Source of the DNA: Lentzea atacamensis
Lineage (GTDB): Bacteria > Actinomycetota > Actinomycetes > Mycobacteriales > Pseudonocardiaceae
Length of the DNA: 64,000 nt
Direction: 5' to 3'
Assembly (NCBI RefSeq): GCF_003269295.1
Contig: NZ_QLTT01000007.1
Location: 248,001-312,000, forward strand
Shown: positions 34,801 to 42,840 of the stretch, in pieces
Numbering within the stretch: position 1 is the first letter of the stretch
Layout: each line of letters starts with the position of its first letter
Notes under the pieces: model-generated
What the model was told of the DNA's origin: nothing
Database searches by the model: none
Seen by the model: the letters and a program-made list of their open reading frames with translations, nothing else
Translations under genes and position numbers: made by a program

Positions 34801-36443
34801 CCGGGACCGTTCTCCGATGGCGGCGTCATCACCGCGAACAGCCCGCGGTCGGGGATCGTGCCGCCGGACGTGACCGCGAGCCGTTGCGAGCCGGGCCGCC
34901 CGCGCAGCTCGGAGTTCACCCGGTCCCACGTGATCCGCGGCCGCAGCTCGCCGAACTCCTCGGACGGGTACCGGCCCGACAGCATGTCCAGCACCGCGTG
35001 CAGCGCCGAGTCCGGCAGCCCGGCGAACGGCGCCGCCCGCCGCACCAGCGCGGTCAGCTCCTCGACCGTCCACGTCTCCATCGCCACCATCGCGACGATG
35101 TGCTGTGCCAGCACGTCCAGCGGGTTGCGCGGGAACTTCACGGCCTCGATCGCGCCGTTCTGCATCCGCTCCGCCACCACCGCGCACGACACCAGGTCGC
35201 CGCGGAACTTCGGGAACATGACGCCCCGCGACACCGCGCCCACCTGGTGCCCGGCGCGGCCGACGCGCTGCAGCCCCGAAGCGACCGACGGCGGCGCCTC
35301 GACCTGCACGACCAGGTCGACCGAGCCCATGTCGATGCCGAGCTCCAGCGACGACGTCGCCACCACGCACGGCAGCCGCCCGGACTTGAGGTCTTCCTCC
35401 ACCGCCGTGCGCTGCTCGCGTGACATCGACCCGTGGTGCGCGCGGGCCACGGACGCGGTCTTCTGGACCGTGAGCCCCGACTGACCGATCGCCTCGGCCG
35501 GGAAGGACTCCAGCTCGGTGGCTTCCTCCGCGAGCTCGTTCAGGCGCGCGGTCAGCCGTTCGGCGAGTCGCCGCGAGTTCGCGAAGACGATCGTCGACCG
35601 GTGTGCCCGCACCAGTTCGAGCACCCGTGCCTCGACCGACGGCCAGATCGAGGCGCGCTGCTCGGCTCCCGCCGCCGAGCCCGAGACCTCACCCGTCGGC
35701 TGGCCGAGCAGCGACATGTCCTCGACCGGCACCTCCACCTCGACCTGGATGGTCTTGGGAGTCTTCGGCTGCACCACCGACACCGGGCGGCCGCCGGAGA
35801 GGAACGTGCTGATCTCCTCGACCGGCCGCACCGTCGCCGACAGCCCGATCCGCTGCGCCGGCCGTTCGAGCAGCGCGTCCAGCCGTTCCAGCGACAACGC
35901 GAGGTGCGCGCCGCGTTTGGTGCCGGCCACCGCGTGCACCTCGTCGACGATCACCGTCTCCACGCCGCGCAACGACTCGCGCGCCGACGAGGTCAGCAGC
36001 AGGAACAACGACTCCGGCGTCGTCACCAGCACGTCCGGCGGAGTGCGCCCGAACGCCCGCCGTTCCTCCGGGGACGTGTCGCCCGTCCTCATCCCGACCG
36101 TGATCGACGGCTCCGCCAGTCCCAGCCGGTGCGCGGCCTGCCGGATCCCGGCCAGCGGCGCGCGCAGATTTCGTTCGACGTCCACCGCCAGCGCTTTCAA
36201 CGGCGAGACGTAAAGGACCCGGCACCGTTTTTTCGGCTCCGCGGGTGCGCCGGAAGCAGCCAGCCGGTCGAGTGCCCACAGGAACGCGGCCAGCGTCTTG
36301 CCGGAACCCGTCGGGGCGATGACCAGCGCGTGCTCGCCCGCCGCCGCGGCCGCCCACGCGCCGGTCTGCGCCTGGGTGGGCGCGGCGAAAGCCCCGGCGA
36401 ACCACTGCCTGGTCGCCGGTGAGAAAGCCTCCATCACGTCCAT
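31899..36443 (-). CDS. lhr: Lhr-family ATP-dependent helicase
   Basis: This ~1514-residue superfamily 2 helicase translocates 3'-5' on single-stranded DNA and unwinds RNA:DNA hybrids. Motifs are APTGSGKTLAAF (Walker A), DEVHAV (Walker B), LSATVRP, the ATSSLELGIDMG region and QRVGRAGHQVG. A long Lhr-specific C-terminal part follows, as in mycobacterial Lhr. I chose ATG 36443 because a damage-type promoter predicts transcription starting within a base or so of it, giving a leaderless message. In-frame ATGs at 36452 and 36455 are alternatives. Mycobacterial lhr is DNA-damage-inducible. Confidence 0.93.
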   Translation of the reverse strand: MDVMEAFSPATRQWFAGAFAAPTQAQTGAWAAAAAGEHALVIAPTGSGKTLAAFLWALDRLAASGAPAEPKKRCRVLYVSPLKALAVDVERNLRAPLAGIRQAAHRLGLAEPSITVGMRTGDTSPEERRAFGRTPPDVLVTTPESLFLLLTSSARESLRGVETVIVDEVHAVAGTKRGAHLALSLERLDALLERPAQRIGLSATVRPVEEISTFLSGGRPVSVVQPKTPKTIQVEVEVPVEDMSLLGQPTGEVSGSAAGAEQRASIWPSVEARVLELVRAHRSTIVFANSRRLAERLTARLNELAEEATELESFPAEAIGQSGLTVQKTASVARAHHGSMSREQRTAVEEDLKSGRLPCVVATSSLELGIDMGSVDLVVQVEAPPSVASGLQRVGRAGHQVGAVSRGVMFPKFRGDLVSCAVVAERMQNGAIEAVKFPRNPLDVLAQHIVAMVAMETWTVEELTALVRRAAPFAGLPDSALHAVLDMLSGRYPSEEFGELRPRITWDRVNSELRGRPGSQRLAVTSGGTIPDRGLFAVMTPPSENGPGSRVGELDEEMVYESRVGDTFLLGTSSWRVEDITHDRVIVVPAPGQPARMPFWKGDAPGRPLELGRAMGKFLREVSTMEDSAARERAASAGLDKWATDNLLAYLSEQREATRHVPNDRTVLVERFRDELGDWRLVVHSPFGAQVNAPWALAIAARLRERRGVEVQAAHSDDGIVLRLPDALDFEGVEITASAEDVLLDPDEVEQIVVAEVGGSALFAARFRECAARSLLLPRRDPKRRTPLWQQRQRSAQLLSVAAKYERFPVVLEAMRECLQDVYDVPGLRELMSDVRARRVRVVEVETPSPSPFARSLLFGYVGMFLYELDAPLAERRAAALSLDSTLLAELLGSEAIRELLDPEVVAEVERSLRRLTEDRRPRHAEDTADLLRFLGDLSDAEALERGVPRAWLDELVSARRAIRVRIAGEERTIAIEDAGRVRDALGAALPVGVPEAFTEPVADPLGDLLSRYARTHGPFAAAEPAARFGLGVAVVTGVLERMAATGRLVRGELRPGGTHTEYCDADVLRRLRRASLARLRSEVEPVEPAALGRFLPSWHGLGRRLRSAPTVDDVFSVVEQLAGAPLPASALESLLLPSRLPGYYPALLDELTASGEVTWTGCGSLAGGDGWIALAPTDVADLLLPDLVPESIPESPLHTAVLETLSGGALFFRQVVNRVSLFVECTDAEVVGALWDLVWAGLITNDTLSPLRALVSGGGAAHKPRRSAPRGRYARLRAARPDMPSRTGPPTAAGRWSLAVSPAEDPTRRAHARAEAFLERHGVLTRGALDTERVTGGFSGVYKVLRAMEESGQVIRGYVVEGLGAAQFAARGAVDRLRALSRPPGQPAQADQAAVVLAAADPAQPYGAALPWPDPLGEGKHRPARKAGALAVLVDGSPALYVERGGKSLLSFTDDDPTLRVAANALSRAVRDGWLGQLAVQRADGEVALTSHLATVLQEAGFRATPKGLRLRA

Positions 36444-36450
36444 GGGCACC

Positions 36451-36473
36451 ATCATGACGGCGGGGTCTGACAA
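36451..36473 (-). promoter_or_regulatory. RecA-independent DNA-damage promoter (RecA-NDp/PafBC type) of lhr
   Basis: On the minus strand, TTGTCAGAC (36473-36465), eight spacer bases and CATGAT (36456-36451) match the tTGTCRgtg-N8-TAnnnT layout. The 18 bases AAATTGTCAGACCCCGCC are identical to those before recA (39959-39976). The -10 is imperfect (C instead of T at the first base). Confidence 0.7.
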
Positions 36474-36553
36474 TTTCTGATTACGCAGGTCCGAGCACCT
36501 GCCGGAGGCCGCTGTGGCACGATCACCGAAGTACGTCCTGCGAGGGGAGCACG

Positions 36554-38380
36554 GTGCGCGTCCTGTCCGTCGACCTGGGCACCGCCAACACGGTTGCGGT
36601 GCTGTCCGACCACGGTGTGGTGGATCTGGACGGAGGGCCGACCATGCCCTCGTCCGTCTACCTCGACGAGGACGGCACCCTTCGCGTCGGCAGGGAAGCG
36701 GAGCGGCGTTCGCGCCAGGACCCGTCGCGCTACGAGCCGAACCCGAAGCGCCACATCGACAAGGCGACGATCAAGCTCGGCGAGACGAACCTGCCGGTCA
36801 ACGACGCGCTCGCGGCCATCTACGCGCGCGTGTTGGAGTCCGTGACCCCGTTGCTCGGCGGCGGTCAGCTCGACGAGATCCGCCTCACGCACCCCGCCGA
36901 ATGGGGCCCGACCAGGCGCAACAAGCTGCTGTCCTCGGCGAGGCTCGCGGGCATGACCGGCCAGCTCGTGCCGGTCCCCGAGGCCATCGCGGTCGCGTCG
37001 CTCGGTGGCGGCCGCCCGCTCGCCGTCTACGACTTCGGCGCCGACACGTTCGACGTCTCCGTGCTCGACTCCGAGCACCGCATCCTCGCCGACGGCAGCC
37101 TCAGCGACGTCGGCGGCCTCGACGTCGACCAGGCGCTGCTGGAGCACATCGGCCGCGCGGTCTCCCACAAGGACCCGGCCGGCTGGCAGCGGTTGCTGCG
37201 CCCGGTCACCGTGGACGACCACCGCGCCCGCCTCGGCCTGCGCGAGGAGCTGCGCCTCGCCAAGGAGGACCTCTCCGAGCTGCCTCAGGTCGAGGTGATG
37301 ATGCCGGAGCCGTTCGAGAAGGTCGTCGTCACGCGCGCCGAGCTGGAGGCGCTGATCCGGCCGAGCCTGATCCGCAGCGCCGAGCTCCTCATCACCACCG
37401 TGCAGAAGGCCGGTGTCACGCCGGAGCACGTCTACCTCGTCGGCGGCTCCTGCCGGATGCCGCTGGTCGCCCAGGTCATCGCGGAGAAGGTCGGCATCGT
37501 CCCGACCAACCCCGACCACCCGGAGACGATCGTCGCGTCCGGCGCGCAGGTCGTGGACCGCGCGACGATCACGTTGAAGGCAGAGGACGACAAGCCCAAG
37601 TTCGTCGAACCGCCCACGGTCGTCACCACGCCGGTCAGCCCCTCCGTCAGCGGCTCGTACCCGGTCAGCCCGACGACCAGCGGCTCGTACCCGGTCAACC
37701 CGAACGTGAGCGGGCCGTACTCGGCGAGCGGCTCGTACCCGGTCACCGCGCCGTACCAGGTGAACCCGTCGGTCAGCGGCAGCTACCCGATGAACTTCCC
37801 GCAGCAGGCGCCGAAGAAGGACAACAAGAAGGTCCTCCTCGGCATCGGTGGCGCGGTCGTGGCGCTGGCCGTCGTGATCGGCGCTGTGTTCGCGTTCTCC
37901 GGTCCGGACCTGCCCAGCGCGGACGAGTGCAAGGACGACACCGCCCAGGACGGCCAGGGCTTCACGAAGTGCCTGCGCCAGCTCGCGGGCCACGTGCCCG
38001 ACGGCGGAGGCTGCGAGAAGGCCGGCTCCGCGCAGATCACCGGCATGGAGGAGATCAAGGGCACGGTCGTGAGCTGCACGATCCGCGACGGCTACGAGGT
38101 CCAGTACATCCTCACCGACAGCGTCACCGGCGCCGAGAACAACGCCGACGCCATCGCGAAGTCGTTCCAGACCGACCGCGTCGAGGCCGACTGGACCGGC
38201 AACGGCCTGGAGGGCACCTACCGCGCGGCCACCTCGACCGGCACCGGTGTGCTGGTGTTCACGGCCAAGGGGCGCCCCATGTTCGGCATCCTCACCAAGC
38301 ACGCAGAGGAGAACGCCGACGAGCTCAAGCCGGACGAGATCGCCGATTTCTTCGAGAACTCCGTTCAACCGGGTGAGTAA
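36554..38380 (+). CDS. Hsp70-like ATPase fused to a transmembrane, cysteine-containing C-terminal domain
   Basis: The protein has 608 residues, from GTG 36554 after GAGGGGAG. The first ~345 residues form an actin-like Hsp70 nucleotide-binding domain (SVDLGTANTVAVL, YDFGADTFDVSVLD, VYLVGGSCRMPLV). There is no peptide-binding domain. Instead a linker of repeated SGSYPV units (~355-415) leads to one transmembrane helix (~430-450) and a ~150-residue outer domain with four cysteines that may form two disulfides. The fold suggests an ATPase that signals across or at the membrane. Its function is unknown. Confidence 0.87.
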   Translation: MRVLSVDLGTANTVAVLSDHGVVDLDGGPTMPSSVYLDEDGTLRVGREAERRSRQDPSRYEPNPKRHIDKATIKLGETNLPVNDALAAIYARVLESVTPLLGGGQLDEIRLTHPAEWGPTRRNKLLSSARLAGMTGQLVPVPEAIAVASLGGGRPLAVYDFGADTFDVSVLDSEHRILADGSLSDVGGLDVDQALLEHIGRAVSHKDPAGWQRLLRPVTVDDHRARLGLREELRLAKEDLSELPQVEVMMPEPFEKVVVTRAELEALIRPSLIRSAELLITTVQKAGVTPEHVYLVGGSCRMPLVAQVIAEKVGIVPTNPDHPETIVASGAQVVDRATITLKAEDDKPKFVEPPTVVTTPVSPSVSGSYPVSPTTSGSYPVNPNVSGPYSASGSYPVTAPYQVNPSVSGSYPMNFPQQAPKKDNKKVLLGIGGAVVALAVVIGAVFAFSGPDLPSADECKDDTAQDGQGFTKCLRQLAGHVPDGGGCEKAGSAQITGMEEIKGTVVSCTIRDGYEVQYILTDSVTGAENNADAIAKSFQTDRVEADWTGNGLEGTYRAATSTGTGVLVFTAKGRPMFGILTKHAEENADELKPDEIADFFENSVQPGE

Positions 38381-38432
38381 GCGCCCCTGATGGACCTGTC
38401 GGCGCGCGGCTGAGCGTGCCACCATCGCGATC

Positions 38433-39683
38433 ATGGTGACGGTCGCGCCGCAGGTCGAACGCGTGCAGCGCAAGGTCGTCCGCGTGCTGACCGGCACCCA
38501 GGTCCTGGGGTCGGCCGCGGTGACGATCGGGCTCGCGATCAGCACGCTGATCGCCGCGTCGCTGTCCGGATCCGATGCCGTCGGCGGGCTCGCGCAGACC
38601 GCGGCCGTCGCCGGAGCCGCGTTGCTCGCCCTGCCCGGTGCCCGTCTGGCGCAACGGCGTGGGCGCCGGCCCGCGCTCCTCCTCGGCTACGGGGTGGGCG
38701 CGCTCGGTGCGTTGGTGGCCGCTGTCGCCGTGAGCGCCGGGCTGTGGCAAGTGCTGCTGGTGGGGCTCCTCCTGTTCGGAGGGGCGTCCAGCGCGAACTA
38801 CGCGGCTCGTTATGCCGCAACGGATCTGGCGGATCCGCAACGCCGCGCGCGCGAGCTGTCCCGTGTGGTGTGGGCGGCCATGATCGGCGCGATCATCGGG
38901 CCGAACCTCGCCGATCCCGCCGGGCGGACGGCTGCTTCGCTGGGGCTGCCGGTGGGCGCGGGACCGTTCCTGCTCGCCGCTCTCGTGCTCGGCGCGGCGG
39001 CGCTGGTGATCCAGCTCGGGTTGCGGCCGGACCCGTTGGTCGTCGTGAAAAGCACTCGACCGGTTGAATCTCCGCACTGCTCCGGCGGAGGCACACCCGG
39101 TGGTCTGAGGATCTGGGGATCGCTCGGGCCGATGGCGCGGCTTGCACTCGTTGGAGTGATGTTGTGCCACACCGCGATGGTCGGGCTGATGTCGATGACG
39201 CCGGTGCACATGAACCACTCCGGGTCGTCGTTGCGCGTGGTCGGCATCGTGATCAGCCTGCACGTCGCCGCGATGTACGCCGCGAGCCCGTTGTTCGGGT
39301 GGATGGCGGACCGGCTCGGGCGCGTGCCGGTGCTCGCGATCGGCGCGTCGCTGGTGGTGGCGGCGTCCGGGATCGCGGGGATGGCGCCGTCGCACGACGC
39401 TCCGCAGCTTGCCGCGGGACTGGCGCTGCTCGGGTTCGGCTGGTCGGCGGGGCTGGTGTCGGGATCCGCACTGCTGACCGAGTCCGTGCGGGTGGAGGAC
39501 CGGCCGGCCGCGCAGGGACTGTCCGATCTGGTGATGAACGTCGGTGGCGCCGTTGGTGGCGCCGTGTCCGGGATCGTCGTCACCGCGTGGTCGTACGCGG
39601 CGCTCGGGCTGATCGTGGGGTTCACCGCGCTGCCGCTGCTGATCGTGTGCCTCTTCGCATCGCTGCACAGGCCCGTTCGTTAG
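38433..39683 (+). CDS. Major facilitator superfamily transporter
   Basis: This 416-residue protein has about 12 hydrophobic helices and the MFS loop motif GWMADRLGRVPVL in the second half; LAQRRGRRPALLLG is its counterpart in the first half. The second half also has SGSALLTESVRVEDRPAAQG. The substrate is unknown; drug or metabolite efflux is typical. It lies between the Hsp70-like gene and the DUF3046-recA run, nine bases before DUF3046, so it may contribute read-through into that operon. Confidence 0.87.
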   Translation: MVTVAPQVERVQRKVVRVLTGTQVLGSAAVTIGLAISTLIAASLSGSDAVGGLAQTAAVAGAALLALPGARLAQRRGRRPALLLGYGVGALGALVAAVAVSAGLWQVLLVGLLLFGGASSANYAARYAATDLADPQRRARELSRVVWAAMIGAIIGPNLADPAGRTAASLGLPVGAGPFLLAALVLGAAALVIQLGLRPDPLVVVKSTRPVESPHCSGGGTPGGLRIWGSLGPMARLALVGVMLCHTAMVGLMSMTPVHMNHSGSSLRVVGIVISLHVAAMYAASPLFGWMADRLGRVPVLAIGASLVVAASGIAGMAPSHDAPQLAAGLALLGFGWSAGLVSGSALLTESVRVEDRPAAQGLSDLVMNVGGAVGGAVSGIVVTAWSYAALGLIVGFTALPLLIVCLFASLHRPVR

Positions 39684-39692
39684 TGTCTGCAG

Positions 39693-39887
39693 GTGCGCAT
39701 CACCATGTTCCGCAAGCTCATGGCAGGGGAGTTCGGCCAGGTCAGGGCCGAGATGATCGCCCGTGACCACGTCCTGTCGTCGCTCGGCGGACGCACCGCC
39801 GACGAGGCTCTGGAGGCGGGGATCGGGGCCAAGGAAGTCTGGCTCGCGGTCTGCGACGCGTTCGAGATTCCCGAGAATCGTCGCTGA
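39693..39887 (+). CDS. DUF3046 protein
   Basis: This 64-residue protein starts at GTG 39693 (MRITMFRKLMAGEFGQVRA). Conserved blocks are ARDHVLSSLGGRTADEALEA and VWLAVCDAFEIPENRR, which define DUF3046. The family sits directly upstream of recA in many actinobacteria. No function is established that I know of. It ends 28 bases before the recA SOS box. Confidence 0.88.
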   Translation: MRITMFRKLMAGEFGQVRAEMIARDHVLSSLGGRTADEALEAGIGAKEVWLAVCDAFEIPENRR

Positions 39888-39914
39888 GCTGGCCCTTCGG
39901 AGTGTCGCGTGTGC

Positions 39915-39930
39915 TCGAACACGTGTTCGG
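39915..39930. promoter_or_regulatory. SOS box of recA
   Basis: TCGAACACGTGTTCGG matches TCGAAC-N4-GTTCGA at all but the final base. It is 65-80 bases before the first possible recA ATG, where a LexA operator is expected. Confidence 0.85.
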
Positions 39931-39961
39931 CTAGAGTGGCCCCGACCCCGGCTTCGCGAAA

Positions 39962-39984
39962 TTGTCAGACCCCGCCAGTAGCGT
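39962..39984 (+). promoter_or_regulatory. RecA-independent DNA-damage promoter (RecA-NDp/PafBC type) of recA
   Basis: TTGTCAGAC (39962-39970), spacer CCCGCCAG (8 bases) and TAGCGT (39979-39984) fit the tTGTCRgtg-N8-TAnnnT consensus exactly in spacing. Transcription should start near 39991. With the SOS box this gives recA the dual control known from mycobacteria. Confidence 0.82.
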
Positions 39985-40033
39985 CAGGTCCAACATGACG
40001 AAGCAACGGCAGACGACAAGAGGTGGACCCAAG

Positions 40034-41080
40034 ATGGCACCCGCAGCACCCGACCGGGACAAGGCGCTCGAGCTGGCCCTGGCGCAGATCGACAAGCAGT
40101 TCGGCAAGGGCTCCGTGATGCGCCTCGGCGAAGAGGGCCGCGCCCCGATCGAGGTGATCCCGACCGGTGCGATCGCGCTGGACGTGGCGCTGGGCATCGG
40201 CGGTCTGCCGAAGGGCCGCGTCGTCGAGATCTACGGTCCTGAGTCCTCCGGTAAGACCACCGTGGCCCTGCACGCCGTCGCGAACGCCCAGAAGGCCGGC
40301 GGCATCGCGGCGTTCATCGACGCGGAGCACGCGCTCGACCCCGAGTACGCGAAGAAGCTGGGCGTCGACACCGACGCGCTGCTGGTCTCCCAGCCCGACA
40401 CCGGTGAGCAGGCGCTCGAGATCGCGGACATGCTGGTCCGCTCCGGCGCGCTCGACATCCTGGTCATCGACTCGGTCGCCGCGCTCGTGCCGCGCGCCGA
40501 GATCGAGGGCGAGATGGGCGACAACCACGTCGGTCTGCAGGCCCGCCTGATGAGCCAGGCGCTGCGCAAGATCACCGGTGCGCTCAGCGCGTCCAACACG
40601 ACCGCGATCTTCATCAACCAGCTGCGCGAGAAGATCGGCGTGATGTTCGGCTCCCCGGAGACCACGACCGGTGGTAAGGCGTTGAAGTTCTACGCCTCCG
40701 TGCGCCTGGACGTCCGCCGCATCGAGACCCTGAAGGACGGCGGCGAGCCCGTCGGCAACCGCACCAGGGTCAAGGTCGTGAAGAACAAGGTCGCGCCGCC
40801 GTTCAAGCAGGCCGAGTTCGACATCCTCTACGGCCAGGGCGTCTCGCGCGAGGGCTCGCTCATCGACATGGGCGTCGACCAGGGCATCCTGCGCAAGTCC
40901 GGTGCCTGGTACACCTACGAGGGCGACCAGCTCGGCCAGGGCAAGGAGAACGCGCGGAAGTTCCTGCGCGACAACCCGGACATCGCCAACGAGATCGAGA
41001 AGCGCATCAAGGACAAGCTCGGCATCGGCGCCACCCTCGACGCCGAAGAAGCCGCTCCCGCTGCGCCGGTCGAGTTCTAA
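40034..41080 (+). CDS. recA: Recombinase RecA
   Basis: This 348-residue protein forms filaments on single-stranded DNA, pairs homologous strands and triggers LexA cleavage. Walker A is GPESSGKTTVAL (~65-76). LVIDSVAALVPRAEIEGEMG, FINQLREKIGVMFGSPETTT and the C-terminal acidic tail are typical. ATG 40034 is chosen: it follows GAGGTGG and begins MAPAAPDRDKALELALAQ as in relatives. An in-frame ATG at 39995 would add 13 residues. No intein interrupts it. recX follows after 14 bases. Confidence 0.97.
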   Translation: MAPAAPDRDKALELALAQIDKQFGKGSVMRLGEEGRAPIEVIPTGAIALDVALGIGGLPKGRVVEIYGPESSGKTTVALHAVANAQKAGGIAAFIDAEHALDPEYAKKLGVDTDALLVSQPDTGEQALEIADMLVRSGALDILVIDSVAALVPRAEIEGEMGDNHVGLQARLMSQALRKITGALSASNTTAIFINQLREKIGVMFGSPETTTGGKALKFYASVRLDVRRIETLKDGGEPVGNRTRVKVVKNKVAPPFKQAEFDILYGQGVSREGSLIDMGVDQGILRKSGAWYTYEGDQLGQGKENARKFLRDNPDIANEIEKRIKDKLGIGATLDAEEAAPAAPVEF

Positions 41081-41094
41081 GAGGTAGCAGAAGG

Positions 41095-41604
41095 TTGGAC
41101 GAGGCTGAGGAGCAGCGCAAAGCGCGCGACATCTGCTACGCGCTGCTCACCGCTCGCGCCCGATCCCGGCAGGAGCTTCACGACGCGTTGCTGCGCAAGG
41201 GGATCAGTGCCGGTGTGGCCGAGGTCGTGCTCGGCAAGTTCGACCGCGCCGGCCTGATCGACGACGCCCAGTTCGCCGAGATGTGGGTCCGTTCCCGCCA
41301 CACCTACAACGGTCTGGGCCGCCGTGCCCTCGCCATGGAACTGCGCCGCAAGGGCGTGGCCGACGAGGTGGTGGCCGAGGCCGTGGCCGCGGTGGACGGT
41401 GAGGCGGAGGAGGAACGGGCCCGCGAACTGGTCCGCAAACGCCTGCGCACGATGTCCGGTGTGGACGAGACGGCGAAGATCCGCCGTCTCGTGGGGGCGT
41501 TGGCGCGCAAGGGTTACGCGGAAGGGCTCGCGTACCGGGTGGTGCGCGACGAACTGCGCGCCGCCGGTGACGAGGCGTCGGCTCTGGACGAGCCCTGGTC
41601 GTGA
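41095..41604 (+). CDS. recX: Regulatory protein RecX
   Basis: This 169-residue, all-helical protein caps and limits RecA filaments. The start is a TTG at 41095 following GCAGAAGG. Tandem three-helix repeats are visible: ARDICYALLTARARSRQELH, FDRAGLIDDAQFAEMWV, LGRRALAMELRRKGVADEVV and IRRLVGALARKGYAEGLAYR. Length is typical. The 14-base gap from recA implies one transcript, with RecX made at a lower level through its TTG start. Confidence 0.92.
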   Translation: MDEAEEQRKARDICYALLTARARSRQELHDALLRKGISAGVAEVVLGKFDRAGLIDDAQFAEMWVRSRHTYNGLGRRALAMELRRKGVADEVVAEAVAAVDGEAEEERARELVRKRLRTMSGVDETAKIRRLVGALARKGYAEGLAYRVVRDELRAAGDEASALDEPWS

Positions 41605-41614
41605 GACCGGTGCC

Positions 41615-42232
41615 GTGCTGATCGGCCGGCTTCCCGTGGACGAACAGGTCGACGCACTTCGTGCTGCACTCGCCCGCAACGAGGTGCTGATGGAGGTCCT
41701 GGCCCGTGCCGCGAAGCTCGGCCTGCCGGGGTGGTACCTGACGGCCGGATGCGTGTTCCAGACCGTGTGGAACGTGGTCACCGGCCGCCCGCCGGCCGAG
41801 GGCATCAGGGACTACGACCTGTTCTACTTCGACGACTCCGACCTCGGCTGGGATGCGGAGAACGAGGTCATCCAGACAGGTGCGCACGTTTTCCGCGACC
41901 TGCCGGCCGTCGTCGAGATCCGCAACGAGGCACGCGTGCACCTCTGGTACGAGGACCACTTCGGCGTTCCGTGCGAGCCGTACACGTCCACCGAGGCGGC
42001 CATCGACTCGTTCGCGGCCACGACCTGTTGTCTCGGCATCCGTGTCGACCGTGACGATCGGTGGCGGATCTACGCGCCGCACGGCCTCGCCGACGTGTTC
42101 AACCTCGTCGTCCGCCCGAATCCCGTGCTCGCTCCCCGCAGCGTCTACGAGGCGAAAGCCCGGCGATGGCGCGAACAGTGGCCAGAACTCACGGTGCTGC
42201 CCTGGCCTGAACACGCTGGCGACGTCCCGTAA
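41615..42232 (+). CDS. Nucleotidyltransferase family protein (PF06042-like)
   Basis: This 205-residue protein starts at GTG 41615. The block GWYLTAGCVFQTVWNVVTGR followed by IRDYDLFYFDDSDLGW matches the DUF925/PF06042 nucleotidyltransferase-like family, with acidic residues (DYD) in the position of the metal-binding pair. The acceptor is unknown. It begins 10 bases after recX, so it may ride on the damage-inducible transcript, though a DNA-repair role is not otherwise indicated. Confidence 0.82.
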   Translation: MLIGRLPVDEQVDALRAALARNEVLMEVLARAAKLGLPGWYLTAGCVFQTVWNVVTGRPPAEGIRDYDLFYFDDSDLGWDAENEVIQTGAHVFRDLPAVVEIRNEARVHLWYEDHFGVPCEPYTSTEAAIDSFAATTCCLGIRVDRDDRWRIYAPHGLADVFNLVVRPNPVLAPRSVYEAKARRWREQWPELTVLPWPEHAGDVP

Positions 42233-42277
42233 CCGATCTCGCCGCTTGGCCGTTTCGTCCCGAGTAGCCTGAAACCC

Positions 42278-42727
42278 GTGAGCACCACTCCCGACACGTC
42301 CGCCGCCACTCCCACCGTCGCGGACCTGCTCTGCTTCGACCTGTACACGACGTCGCGAGCGGTCACGGGCTTCTACCGCCCGATCTTGGACAAGGCGGGC
42401 ATCACCTACCCGCAGTTCCTCGTGATGCTCCTGCTGTGGGAGCGGGACTCGCGGCCGATCCGGGAACTCGTCCAGGAGCTCGACCTCGAGTACAGCACGC
42501 TGTCGCCGTTGATCAAGCGGCTGGAGAAGAGCGGGCTGCTGGTGCGCGTCACGCACCCCGACGACGAGCGGTCCGTGCTCGTGCAGCTCACCGACAAGGG
42601 CCGTGACCTGCGGTGGATCGGTGCCGAGATGACCAACCGCCTCGGCGAGGCGCTCGGCATGACCAGCGATGAGATCACCGTCCTGAGGAAGGCGTTGAAC
42701 CGGGTCAAGCACGGCGCCGAGCGCTAG
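42278..42727 (+). CDS. ohrR: MarR-family regulator, OhrR type
   Basis: This 149-residue winged-helix protein has the OhrR hallmarks: an N-terminal cysteine in LLCFDLYTTSRA (reactive Cys of the peroxide sensor), then YRPILDKAGITYPQFLVMLL and the recognition region LDLEYSTLSPLIKRLEKSG, with the wing THPDDERSVLVQL. OhrR normally represses the organic hydroperoxide reductase gene ohr; none is adjacent. The next gene is a secreted hydrolase. The regulator may act elsewhere. Confidence 0.83.
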   Translation: MSTTPDTSAATPTVADLLCFDLYTTSRAVTGFYRPILDKAGITYPQFLVMLLLWERDSRPIRELVQELDLEYSTLSPLIKRLEKSGLLVRVTHPDDERSVLVQLTDKGRDLRWIGAEMTNRLGEALGMTSDEITVLRKALNRVKHGAER

Positions 42728-42840
42728 TGGCCTGAAACACATCGCACACGAGGTATCTCGTCCGGTAACTTACATCGTGTACGACCTAATCGAGCGCGAT
42801 GAACCGTCACCGCGGTGTCCGACGAGAGAGTGAGAGAGCA

